Shown: positions 1 through 10,722 of the stretch, one piece after another
How the letters are laid out: each line of letters starts with the position of its first letter
Position numbering within the stretch: the first letter of the stretch is position 1
Source of the DNA: Acidimicrobiia bacterium
Lineage (GTDB): Bacteria > Actinomycetota > Acidimicrobiia > Acidimicrobiales > SHLQ01
Direction: 5' to 3'
DNA: 39,354 bases
Assembly (NCBI GenBank): GCA_029858875.1
Contig: JAOUEE010000003.1
Span: 1-39,354, forward strand
The notes under the pieces: generated by a model
The model's input: the letters and a program-made list of their open reading frames with translations, nothing else
Told to the model about the DNA's origin: nothing
Database searches by the model: none
Translations under genes and position numbers: made by a program

Positions 1-1
1 G

Positions 2-208
2 ACCGTGGCGCCCAGCACCGAGGCGCCGCCGCCCCCCCCGCCGCCACCGCCTCCTCCTCCTCCTCCACCGTCGACACCGTCGACCTCCGTTGCCCCGGGG
101 ACCGTGCCGCCCACGGGCACCGATGAGCCCGAGACCCAGGTCCTCGGCGCCGTCGAGGAGGCCGGAGTGGCCACCGCGGTCGCCGCCGAGCCCGACTTCA
201 CCGGCTGA
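2..208 (+). CDS. C-terminal part of a protein truncated by the window edge, with a run of 15 prolines
   Basis: Reading frame open to the left edge; codons 26-70 are all proline; stop at 206-208. Confidence 0.5.
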   Translation, partial: TVAPSTEAPPPPPPPPPPPPPPPSTPSTSVAPGTVPPTGTDEPETQVLGAVEEAGVATAVAAEPDFTG

Positions 209-2816
<2,608 letters not shown>

Positions 2817-2820
<4 letters not shown>

Positions 2821-3272
2821 AGGTCGCCGTGCTCATGGGGTCCGAGAGCGACACCGAGAAGATGGCCAAAGCGGGTCAGACCCTCGCCGAGTTCGGCATC
2901 GAGGCCGACGTGCGGGTGCTGTCGGCCCATCGGAATCCCGACGAGGTGGTCGGGCTGGCCCGATCGGCACGCGAGAACGGGTATGTGGCCTTCATCTGCG
3001 GCGCCGGGATGGCGGCGCACCTCGCTGGTGCGGTGGCAGCCAACACGACGTTGCCCGTGGTCGGCGTGCCGCTGTCGGGCGGCGCCCTCAACGGGGTCGA
3101 TGCGTTGTACAGCACCGTCCAGATGCCCAAGGGCATTCCGGTGGCGACCGTGGCCGTCGACGGGTCACAGAACGCCGCGCTGCTGGTCGTGCAGATGTTG
3201 GCCATCACCGATGCCGGTTTGGCCGAGAAGCTGGCGGCCCGACGGGCCGAGTCGGCTGGTGGGCCGCGGTGA
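2817..3272 (+). CDS. purE: N5-carboxyaminoimidazole ribonucleotide mutase / AIR carboxylase catalytic subunit
   Basis: [42 protein letters not shown] overlaps purD stop. The 2133 start in the ORF track is an artefact running through purD. Confidence 0.95.
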
Positions 3273-3292
3273 GGGCTGGCCGCGGCGGGGGT

Positions 3293-3580
3293 TCAACCGT
3301 CGATGCGGGCCGCTTCCTCGCGGGCGTGGATCTTGTAGCGCCGACGACGGGCGAACACGTTGAGCCGGCTCCGTGTGCGACCGTTGCGATGGAACCCCAG
3401 CACCTTGGCCGCACAACCCACGCACATCGGCTTGTGGTCGCGACCCCGAGGGTAGGCCAGGCATTCGGCGCAGTATTCATGGCCGCATCGGGGACAGACG
3501 CCCCGAGCCGGCAGGAAGCGGTGTTGAGCACAGCGTCCGCTGAGCTCGGAATCGTCGGATCGGTGCAGCAGTCCCATCAC
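3293..3580 (-). CDS. Small Cys-rich zinc-finger (B-box/treble-clef-like) protein
   Basis: Cys pattern C..H..CPRC..CAEC..CVGC followed by a basic tail; convergent with purE, divergent from purB. Confidence 0.7.
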   Translation of the reverse strand: MMGLLHRSDDSELSGRCAQHRFLPARGVCPRCGHEYCAECLAYPRGRDHKPMCVGCAAKVLGFHRNGRTRSRLNVFARRRRYKIHAREEAARIDG

Positions 3581-3672
3581 TTCTCATCATCGGCGGTCGG
3601 TTCCCCACTCTTGAGAAACCGTGATCACGAATTGGTCGGACCGTCCGCGGCGTCGGGGTGTGTGGTTCGACC

Positions 3673-5091
3673 ATGATCGTCAACGTTCTCGCCGACCGCT
3701 ACGCCAGCGCCGAGATGGTCCACATCTGGTCGCCCGAGAACAAGATCGTGCTCGAACGCCGGCTCTGGTTGGCGGTTCTGGCCGCCCAACACGAGCTGGG
3801 TGTCGAGGTCCCCGATGGGGTGATGGCGGCCTACGAGGCCGTCGTCGATCACGTCGATCTCGACAGCATCCGTCGGCGTGAGGAGATCACGCGCCACGAC
3901 GTGAAGGCCCGCATCGAGGAGTTCTGTGCCCTGGCCGGACACGAGCACATCCACAAGGGGATGACCTCGCGCGATCTCACCGAGAACGTCGAGCAGGTCC
4001 AGGTTCGGTCCTCGTTGGCTCTCGTCCGTGATCGGGCCGTGGCCACCCTGGCGCGGCTGGCTCGGCTGGCCGTCCAGTTCCGGGATCAGCCCCTGGCCGG
4101 CCGTTCGCACAACGTCGCCGCGCAGGTCACCACCCTGGGCAAACGGTTCGCCACGGTCGCCGAGGAACTGCTCGAAGCGACCGAGCGGCTCGAGCACCTG
4201 ATCGAGCGGTATCCGCTTCGTGGCATCAAAGGCCCGGTGGGAACCCAACAGGACATGGTCGACCTCTTCGACGGTGACCCGGCCCGGGCCGAGTCGCTGG
4301 AGGGCCGAGTCGCCGACCACCTCGGTTTTGCCCGCACCTTCGCCAGCGTGGGCCAGGTGTACCCCCGTTCTCTGGATCTCGATGTGGTATCGGCCCTGGT
4401 CCAGGCGGCGTCGGGGCCGGCCAACCTGGCCACCACCGTTCGACTGATGGTGGGCCACGAACTGGTGACCGAGGGGTTCAAGGAAGGCCAGGTCGGTTCA
4501 TCGGCGATGCCCCACAAGATGAACACCCGCAGCAGCGAGCGCATCAACGGTCTGCACACCATCCTCACCGGTCATCTCACGATGGCCGCGGGTCTCACCG
4601 GCGATCAGTGGAACGAGGGTGACGTCAGCTGCTCGGTGGTGCGGCGAGTCGTGCTGCCCGACGCCTTCTTCGCCACCGACGGCCTGTTCGAGACCACGCT
4701 GACCGTGCTCGACGAGTTCGGCGCCTATCCCGCGGTGATCGAGCGCGAGCTCGATCGGTACCTGCCGTTCCTCGCCACCACCAAGGTGCTGGTGGCCGCC
4801 GTGAAGGCGGGCGCCGGCCGCGAGGTGGCGCACGAGGCCATCAAGGAGCACGCCGTGGCCGTGGCGCTCGACATGCGCCGCTCTGGTCGCGTCGAGAACG
4901 ATCTGGTGGCGCGTCTGGCGGGCGACGATCGGCTGGCGATGTCGGCCGAGGAGCTCAAGGCCGCCATCGGTGCCCCCCTGTCGCTGGCTGGTCGGGCCGG
5001 TGAGCAGGTCACCGAGGTTGCAGCGCGCATCGCGCCCTGGGTGAAGCGTTTCCCCGACGCCGCTGCCTACGATCCGGCTCCGGTGTTGTGA
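3673..5091 (+). CDS. purB: Adenylosuccinate lyase
   Basis: Signature GSSAMPHKMNTRSSERI; HIHKGMTSRDLTENVEQ; ATG at 3673 preferred over 3658. Confidence 0.96.
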   Translation: MIVNVLADRYASAEMVHIWSPENKIVLERRLWLAVLAAQHELGVEVPDGVMAAYEAVVDHVDLDSIRRREEITRHDVKARIEEFCALAGHEHIHKGMTSRDLTENVEQVQVRSSLALVRDRAVATLARLARLAVQFRDQPLAGRSHNVAAQVTTLGKRFATVAEELLEATERLEHLIERYPLRGIKGPVGTQQDMVDLFDGDPARAESLEGRVADHLGFARTFASVGQVYPRSLDLDVVSALVQAASGPANLATTVRLMVGHELVTEGFKEGQVGSSAMPHKMNTRSSERINGLHTILTGHLTMAAGLTGDQWNEGDVSCSVVRRVVLPDAFFATDGLFETTLTVLDEFGAYPAVIERELDRYLPFLATTKVLVAAVKAGAGREVAHEAIKEHAVAVALDMRRSGRVENDLVARLAGDDRLAMSAEELKAAIGAPLSLAGRAGEQVTEVAARIAPWVKRFPDAAAYDPAPVL

Positions 5092-5128
5092 GCGGGCGCC
5101 CGCCCGCCGACCGACCAGGAGGATGGAC

Positions 5129-6013
5129 ATGAGTGTGACGCTTCCGCACATCTATTCGGGCAAGGTGCGCGACATCTACGACGCCGGCGACGACCGTCTG
5201 TTGATGGTCACCTCCGACCGCATCTCGGCCTTCGACGTGGTGATGGCCGAGCCCATCGCGCACAAGGGCCGGGTGTTGACGGCCACCTCGGCGTTCTGGT
5301 TCGAGCAGCTGGCCGACGTGGCCCCCAGCCACCTGATCTCGACCGATCTGGCCGACTTCCCCGTCGGGGCTCGCGAGCCCGACGTCGAGGGTCGGTCGAT
5401 GTTGGTGCGACGCGCCCGGATGCTGCCGGTCGAGTGCATCGTCCGGGGCTACATCACCGGATCGGCGTGGAAGGAGTATCGCGACCACGGCACCATGCAC
5501 GGCACCCGGATGCCGAGCGATCTGCAGGAGTCCTCCCAGCTCCCCGAGCCGGTGTTCACTCCCTCCACCAAGGCCCCCGACGGTGAGCATGACATCAACA
5601 TCTCGTTCTCGGAATCCGTCGACCTGATCGGTGCGGAGCTGGCCGAGCGGGCGCGGGATGTCTCGCTGGAGCTGTACACGCGTGGAGCCGAGTGGGCGGC
5701 GGAGCGCGGCATCATCATCGCCGACACGAAGTTCGAGCTGGGGCTGGTCGACGACGAGCTCGTCGTGGCCGATGAGATGCTCACCCCCGACTCGTCACGG
5801 TTCTGGCCGGCCGACCAGTGGCAGCCCGGAACCACACCTCCCTCGTTCGACAAGCAGCCGGTGCGCGATCACCTCGACGGGCTGGACTGGGACAAGACGC
5901 CGCCCCCACCCGCCCTCCCCGCTGACGTGGTGGCCGCCACCAGCGCCCGCTACGTCGAGGCGTACGAGCGCATCACGGGACGACGCTTCGCCGACTGGCC
6001 GGGAACGAGCTGA
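5129..6013 (+). CDS. purC: Phosphoribosylaminoimidazole-succinocarboxamide synthase
   Basis: YSGKVRDIYDAGDDRLLMVTSDRISAFDVVM; ECIVRGYITGSAWKEY; AGGAGG at 5117-5122 favours ATG 5129. Confidence 0.96.
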   Translation: MSVTLPHIYSGKVRDIYDAGDDRLLMVTSDRISAFDVVMAEPIAHKGRVLTATSAFWFEQLADVAPSHLISTDLADFPVGAREPDVEGRSMLVRRARMLPVECIVRGYITGSAWKEYRDHGTMHGTRMPSDLQESSQLPEPVFTPSTKAPDGEHDINISFSESVDLIGAELAERARDVSLELYTRGAEWAAERGIIIADTKFELGLVDDELVVADEMLTPDSSRFWPADQWQPGTTPPSFDKQPVRDHLDGLDWDKTPPPPALPADVVAATSARYVEAYERITGRRFADWPGTS

Positions 6014-6068
6014 GCGCGCCCATGAGCCCGCCTGGTTCCGGACGGGTCGGCTCGGTACCGTCGAGTCG

Positions 6069-8261
6069 GTGCGCGACCTGAGGTCAGCCGTTCGATCGCA
6101 GGTGGCCATCGCCCTCGTCGCCGTGGTGACCCTCGTGGCCGGCGGCAGTCACCCGGTCGGTGCCCACACGCCCCACGATGACATCTTCGACGTGGCCCTC
6201 TCGCCGACCTTCTCGATCGATGAGACGGTGTACGCCATCTCCCGGTCGTTGCTGCTGCGCTCCGACGATGGCGGTGCCACGTGGGCCCGGCTGACCAACG
6301 GACTGGACCACAACCGCCAGTACCAGGTGCTGGCGGTGTCTCCCAGCGATCCCGACATCGTGCTGGTGGGCACGGAGGGCACGGGGATCAGTCGCTCCGT
6401 CGATGGCGGCGCCAGCTGGCAGCGCCTGGATCAGGCCCCGTCCGGGGTCGACATCGACGTGTTGGATATCGCCGCCGACGGCCTCGTGGTGGCTGGTGGC
6501 CCCGACCCGGCCGTGCATGTGAGCGGCGATGGCGGTGCATCGTGGTCGACGGTCGATCAGCCGGCCGGGGTGCGTGCGGCCGCCTTCGACTCGGATCGAG
6601 GGACGGTCCTGCTCGGGCTCGAGAATGGAGTGGTCGCGGTCAGCGACGATGGTGGGACCAACTGGCGGCGCCGGGTCGTGGCCGACTCGGCCGTCACCGC
6701 GCTGGCCGTGGGGGCCGACGGTTCGGTGTGGGCGGGCACGGCAGCCGGGGTGGTGTTGTCCTCGCCGGACGGGGGCGCCACCTTCACGGCCGGCGAAGTC
6801 GCCCCGGGGTCCTCGCCGGTGATGGCGCTGGCCCCGATGGGGGCCGACCGACCGGCGTTGTGGGCGGTGACCGGGGCCGACGGGCCAGTGGTGATGCCGT
6901 TGGACGGCAGTGGCCGCTGGGAAGTGCGGGCCACCGGACTCTCGGTCGACGCCCAGTCCGGCGAGCCCGGGTACGAGGGGAGGGAGGACTTCAGCCGCCT
7001 GGCGGTGTCCGATGACGGAGCCACGCTGTTCGTCGCCGGCTTCGACGGGCTCTTCCGGTCCGACGACCTCGGCGCCGGGTGGACGGAGGTATCCACGCTG
7101 CAGGACGTGATCGTGGGGTTCGACGTGTCCCCGGACTACCAGCTCACCCCTGAGGTGGTGGTGTCCACCTACGTGGACGGAGTCCATCGGTCGGTCGACG
7201 GCGGCGATCGTTGGGATCGCCCTGACGGCAACCTGGGTGACTTCGGGCTCGGCGGTGGTAGCGGCCCGGTCCGGTTGTTCAACGTGGTGATGTCGCCGGA
7301 CTACGGCACCGACCGGACCTTGTACACATCCACCGACGACGAGTTGCTCCGCAGCACCGACGGGGGCACGACGTGGGAGGGCATCGACCCCGGTGAGGAT
7401 CGGCCCGCCGGGTCGCCTCGGGTCGACATCGTTGCCCTCTCGCCCGGGTTCGCGACCGATGCCCAGGTGTTCATGGGCACCCGCGAAGGGGCCTTCCTCG
7501 TGTCCGAGGACCGCGGCGACACGTTCAGTGCGACCGCCGACCACGGGGGGGCGGTTCGATCCATCGGCGTGTCGCCCACCTTCGCTCGGGATCGAACGCT
7601 GTTCGTTTCGCACAGCGCCGGGCGCGACGGTTCGGGCGAGCCCGCGCCGCCGGGCGTCCGACGCAGCCGTGACGGTGGCCGCACCTGGGAGACGCTGCTG
7701 TCCGACGTGACCGGTCACCTGGCCGTGTCCCCGGCCTTTGCCAGCGATGGCACCATCTTCCTGGCCACGGCGAGCGGTGTCCTTCGCAGCCAGGACTCGG
7801 GTGACGGCTGGCAATCGCTCACCATCGGCGGGTCACCCGATGAGCGCCTCGCGGTGGAGGCCATCGCCGTCTCACCGGGCTACGCCAACGACCAGACGGT
7901 GCTCATCAGCGTGCGAGGATCGGGGCTGTGGCGCTCCATCGATGGCGGTGAGCGGTTCCAGCCGGTCGGCTCCGATCTGATCGAACAGAACCTCCTGGCC
8001 TCGGACTTCGACAAGCCGACGACCCGGCCGATCCAGTTCTCCCCTGGTTATGCCGAGGACGGCACGATCTTCGTCTCCACCATCACCCAGCTGTATCGCA
8101 CGATCGACCGTGGGCAGACGTGGACGCGTGTGACGCCTGCCCTCGCCGAGCCGTCGCCCTCCGCATCCGCCGCGTCGGTGCCGATCGTGTGGATCCTCGC
8201 CGTCGGCACGGCTCTGGTCATCGTGGCGGCCGGGATCCTCGGCTGGCGCCGAACCCGATGA
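6069..8261 (+). CDS. Secreted, membrane-anchored Asp-box (BNR/sortilin-type) beta-propeller protein
   Basis: Signal-peptide-like N-terminus, about 13 Asp-box motifs (e.g. SDDGGATW, SVDGGASW, STDGGTTW, SRDGGRTW, TIDRGQTW), C-terminal TM segment VPIVWILAVGTALVIVAAGILGW then RRTR. Confidence 0.8.
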   Translation: MRDLRSAVRSQVAIALVAVVTLVAGGSHPVGAHTPHDDIFDVALSPTFSIDETVYAISRSLLLRSDDGGATWARLTNGLDHNRQYQVLAVSPSDPDIVLVGTEGTGISRSVDGGASWQRLDQAPSGVDIDVLDIAADGLVVAGGPDPAVHVSGDGGASWSTVDQPAGVRAAAFDSDRGTVLLGLENGVVAVSDDGGTNWRRRVVADSAVTALAVGADGSVWAGTAAGVVLSSPDGGATFTAGEVAPGSSPVMALAPMGADRPALWAVTGADGPVVMPLDGSGRWEVRATGLSVDAQSGEPGYEGREDFSRLAVSDDGATLFVAGFDGLFRSDDLGAGWTEVSTLQDVIVGFDVSPDYQLTPEVVVSTYVDGVHRSVDGGDRWDRPDGNLGDFGLGGGSGPVRLFNVVMSPDYGTDRTLYTSTDDELLRSTDGGTTWEGIDPGEDRPAGSPRVDIVALSPGFATDAQVFMGTREGAFLVSEDRGDTFSATADHGGAVRSIGVSPTFARDRTLFVSHSAGRDGSGEPAPPGVRRSRDGGRTWETLLSDVTGHLAVSPAFASDGTIFLATASGVLRSQDSGDGWQSLTIGGSPDERLAVEAIAVSPGYANDQTVLISVRGSGLWRSIDGGERFQPVGSDLIEQNLLASDFDKPTTRPIQFSPGYAEDGTIFVSTITQLYRTIDRGQTWTRVTPALAEPSPSASAASVPIVWILAVGTALVIVAAGILGWRRTR

Positions 8262-9013
8262 GTCCCGCTCGCCTGCGTGCCGAGCATCGCCAGGCCGGCT
8301 TCCGAGTTCGGTTCGACTGGGGCCCGAACGGCCTGCGGGCGTTGGCCTCGATGGTGGAGATCGTGGTGGTGGTTGATGTGTTGTCGTTCAGCACCAGTGT
8401 CGACATCGCGGTGGGTCGCGGCGCCGTGGTGCTGCCGTACCGTTGGCACAACGGCACCGAGGCGTCGTTCGCGGCTGAGCGCGATGCGCTGCTGGCCCGG
8501 CGTCGTGGCGAGGATGGTTTCACACTGTCGCCGTCGTCCCTGGAGGCGATTCCGGCGGGATCCCGGTTGGTGCTGCCATCGCCCAATGGCTCGGCATTGA
8601 GCTTCGGCGCTCGTGAGGCGGGCGCCGAGCGGGTGGTGGTGGCCTCGCTTCGCAACGCCGGCGCCGTGGGGCGGTTCGTCGCTCGAACGGGCGACACTGT
8701 CGGTGTGGTGGCCTCAGGCGAGCGGTGGCGAGGCGATACGGGACCCATCCGTCCTGCGGTCGAGGATCTGCTCGGGGCCGGGGCCGTCATCGCGGCCATC
8801 CCTGGTGATGGCCGCTCGCCGGAGGCGGCGGCGGCGGCCGCCGCCTTCGACGAGGCGAGGCGCTCGTTGGCCGCCCGTCTGCCGCAGACGGCTTCGGGGC
8901 GGGAGCTGATCACCGGCGGGTTCGCGCGGGATGTGACCCTGGCCGCCGAGCACGACCGCAGCCGGGTCGTTCCGGTCCTGCTGGGCGACGAGATCGTCGA
9001 CGCGCTGGGGTGA
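8258..9013 (+). CDS. 2-phosphosulfolactate phosphatase (ComB) family protein
   Basis: VVVVDVLSFSTSVDIAVGRGA, LVLPSPNGSAL and SLRNA motifs of the ComB family; ATGA overlap with the upstream gene. Confidence 0.78.
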   Translation: MSPARLRAEHRQAGFRVRFDWGPNGLRALASMVEIVVVVDVLSFSTSVDIAVGRGAVVLPYRWHNGTEASFAAERDALLARRRGEDGFTLSPSSLEAIPAGSRLVLPSPNGSALSFGAREAGAERVVVASLRNAGAVGRFVARTGDTVGVVASGERWRGDTGPIRPAVEDLLGAGAVIAAIPGDGRSPEAAAAAAAFDEARRSLAARLPQTASGRELITGGFARDVTLAAEHDRSRVVPVLLGDEIVDALG

Positions 9014-9046
9014 CATCGGGCCACTTCGCTGTGGCAGAGTGGCGAC

Positions 9047-9298
9047 GTGAAGTACTCCGTGCTCGTCGAAGTCAGGCTCCGCCCCGGGATCGCCGATCCG
9101 CAGGGGTCCACCATCGAGCGATCGCTGTCCACCCTGGGATTCGATGGCATCGGCGGCGTCCGGGTCGGTAAGAGCGTGCGTTTCGGCATCGAGGCGAGCG
9201 ACGAGGCCACGGCCCGTGCGCAGGTCGACGAGCTGTGTGCTCGGTTCCTCACCAACCCGGTCATCGAGGACGCGCTCGTCTCCATCGAAGCCGCCTGA
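9047..9298 (+). CDS. purS: Phosphoribosylformylglycinamidine synthase subunit PurS
   Basis: VLVEVRLRPGIADPQGSTIERSL..LGF..I..VRVGK; lies immediately before purQ. Confidence 0.94.
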   Translation: MKYSVLVEVRLRPGIADPQGSTIERSLSTLGFDGIGGVRVGKSVRFGIEASDEATARAQVDELCARFLTNPVIEDALVSIEAA

Positions 9299-9969
9299 TG
9301 ACCACCGTCGGGGTCGTGCAGTTCCCGGGCACCAACTGCGAGCTCGACGCGCTCGAGGCCATCGGCCACCTCGGCGGTACCGGACAGCTGCTGTGGCACG
9401 GCGATGACACGGTGGCCGGCGTGGACGCGGTGATCGTGCCGGGCGGGTTCGCCCATGGTGACTATCTGCGGCCCGGCGCCATCGCCCGGTTTTCGCCGGT
9501 GATGCAGGCGGTGGTGGCCTTTGCCCGCTCGGGCGGGCCGGTGGTGGGGATCTGCAATGGGTTTCAGGTACTGACCGAGGCCGGGCTGCTGCCCGGCGCC
9601 CTCCAGAAGAACCGTGATCTGAAGTTCCTGTGCGCCATGGCCGAGGTGCAGGTTGCGTCCGACAACTCGGTGTTCACTTCACGCACCAACGTCGGTGATG
9701 TTCTTCGGATACCCGTCAATCACTTCGAGGGCAACTACACCTGTTCGGCCGAGACCCTGGCCGAGCTGGAGGCCGAGGAGCGGGTGGTCCTGCGCTACGT
9801 GGACAACCCGAATGGCTCGGTGGGCGACATTGCCGGGATCTGCAACGGGACCCGCAACGTGGTGGGCCTCATGCCTCACCCCGAGCGCGCGAGTCACCGG
9901 CTGCTGGGCAGCGAAGACGGCCTGCCGCTGCTGGGATCGTTGCTCGATGCGGCGGGCGTAACCGCCTGA
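9298..9969 (+). CDS. purQ: Phosphoribosylformylglycinamidine synthase subunit PurQ
   Basis: VVQFPGTNCE, PGGFAHGDYLRPGAIA, GICNGFQVL, MPHPERAS; TGATG overlap with purS. Confidence 0.96.
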   Translation: MTTVGVVQFPGTNCELDALEAIGHLGGTGQLLWHGDDTVAGVDAVIVPGGFAHGDYLRPGAIARFSPVMQAVVAFARSGGPVVGICNGFQVLTEAGLLPGALQKNRDLKFLCAMAEVQVASDNSVFTSRTNVGDVLRIPVNHFEGNYTCSAETLAELEAEERVVLRYVDNPNGSVGDIAGICNGTRNVVGLMPHPERASHRLLGSEDGLPLLGSLLDAAGVTA

Positions 9970-9978
9970 TCTCCGGTG

Positions 9979-10392
9979 TCAGCCGGCGCGGGAGATACCG
10001 GCCGACTTGAGAACAGCGGCGGGAACGCCGGCCTCGCGCCACGCCGTATAGCTGATGCCCTTGCTCTGCGAGTAAGCCTTGGCCAGGGCGACGAAGTCCT
10101 TCTCGAACGATGAGATGTCGACGGAGACGGTCTTGGCTTCGAGCTCCTTGGTGAGGTCGAGACGCTTCTGCAACAACTGCACCCGCTTGAGTGGATCGGC
10201 CGAGTCGATGTCCTCCTCGACCGCGGCGAGCTGTTTCTTGATCGTTTCAGGGGTCCGTTGCCGGCCCCGCTTGGGCTTGTGCGCTTCGAGCGCTTCGAGG
10301 TAGCGACGCACGGCTCGGCTCTGGTTCCGCCCCTCAGCCAGAGCCGCCTTGTGTTCGCTGCTCAATGATTTGGGACCACGTCTCTGTGCCAT
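9979..10392 (-). CDS. Conserved-looking small basic protein of unknown function, possibly DNA-binding
   Basis: 137-aa ORF, basic N-terminus, heptad-like charged middle, C-terminal YSQSKGISYTAWREAGVPAAVLKSAGISR; composition is protein-like rather than shadow-ORF-like. Confidence 0.65.
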   Translation of the reverse strand: MAQRRGPKSLSSEHKAALAEGRNQSRAVRRYLEALEAHKPKRGRQRTPETIKKQLAAVEEDIDSADPLKRVQLLQKRLDLTKELEAKTVSVDISSFEKDFVALAKAYSQSKGISYTAWREAGVPAAVLKSAGISRAG

Positions 10393-10680
10393 GCACGGTA
10401 GTAAAGGCCACCGGCAAGACCTTCCGCAAACCCACGCTCGAACCTGTTGGCGGTGTCATATGTCCTTGCCGGTCGGTTGGCATCCCTTTGCCGGAAAGCC
10501 GAGGTCTGGCGCGCTCACCATTGATCACTGGATCTCCGGGCCTGGCCCGTCCTGTCGTTGGTGACATGCCATTCTCGAACGCGGTGCGTTGATCGCCCGT
10601 GGTCGACGGGTGCACATCGAAAATCGGCGAATCTCGGTCCCGATCCATTGTTGTCCTGGCCGTGGGATCATTGGTGAGGG

Positions 10681-10697
10681 CACGGTGAGACACCGTG
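10681..10697. promoter_or_regulatory. Perfect inverted repeat CACGGTG-AGA-CACCGTG upstream of purL
   Basis: 7-bp perfect arms, 3-nt centre, ending 25 nt before the purL ATG. Confidence 0.6.
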
Positions 10698-10709
10698 TCG
10701 CGGCCGGAC

Positions 10710-10715
10710 TACCGT
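10710..10715 (+). promoter_or_regulatory. Putative -10 element (TACCGT) of a leaderless purL promoter
   Basis: TAnnnT-type hexamer ending 7 nt before ATG 10723, no Shine-Dalgarno. Confidence 0.4.
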
Positions 10716-10722
10716 GCCGACC

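Noticed and set aside
6084-7814. 576-aa antisense ORF opposite the Asp-box propeller
   Set aside because: The + strand has repeated Asp-boxes, a signal peptide and a TM anchor; antisense is shadow coding.
10446-10560. Purine riboswitch upstream of purL
   Set aside because: I could not identify the conserved guanine/adenine or PRPP aptamer core sequences by eye; only generic inverted repeats are present.
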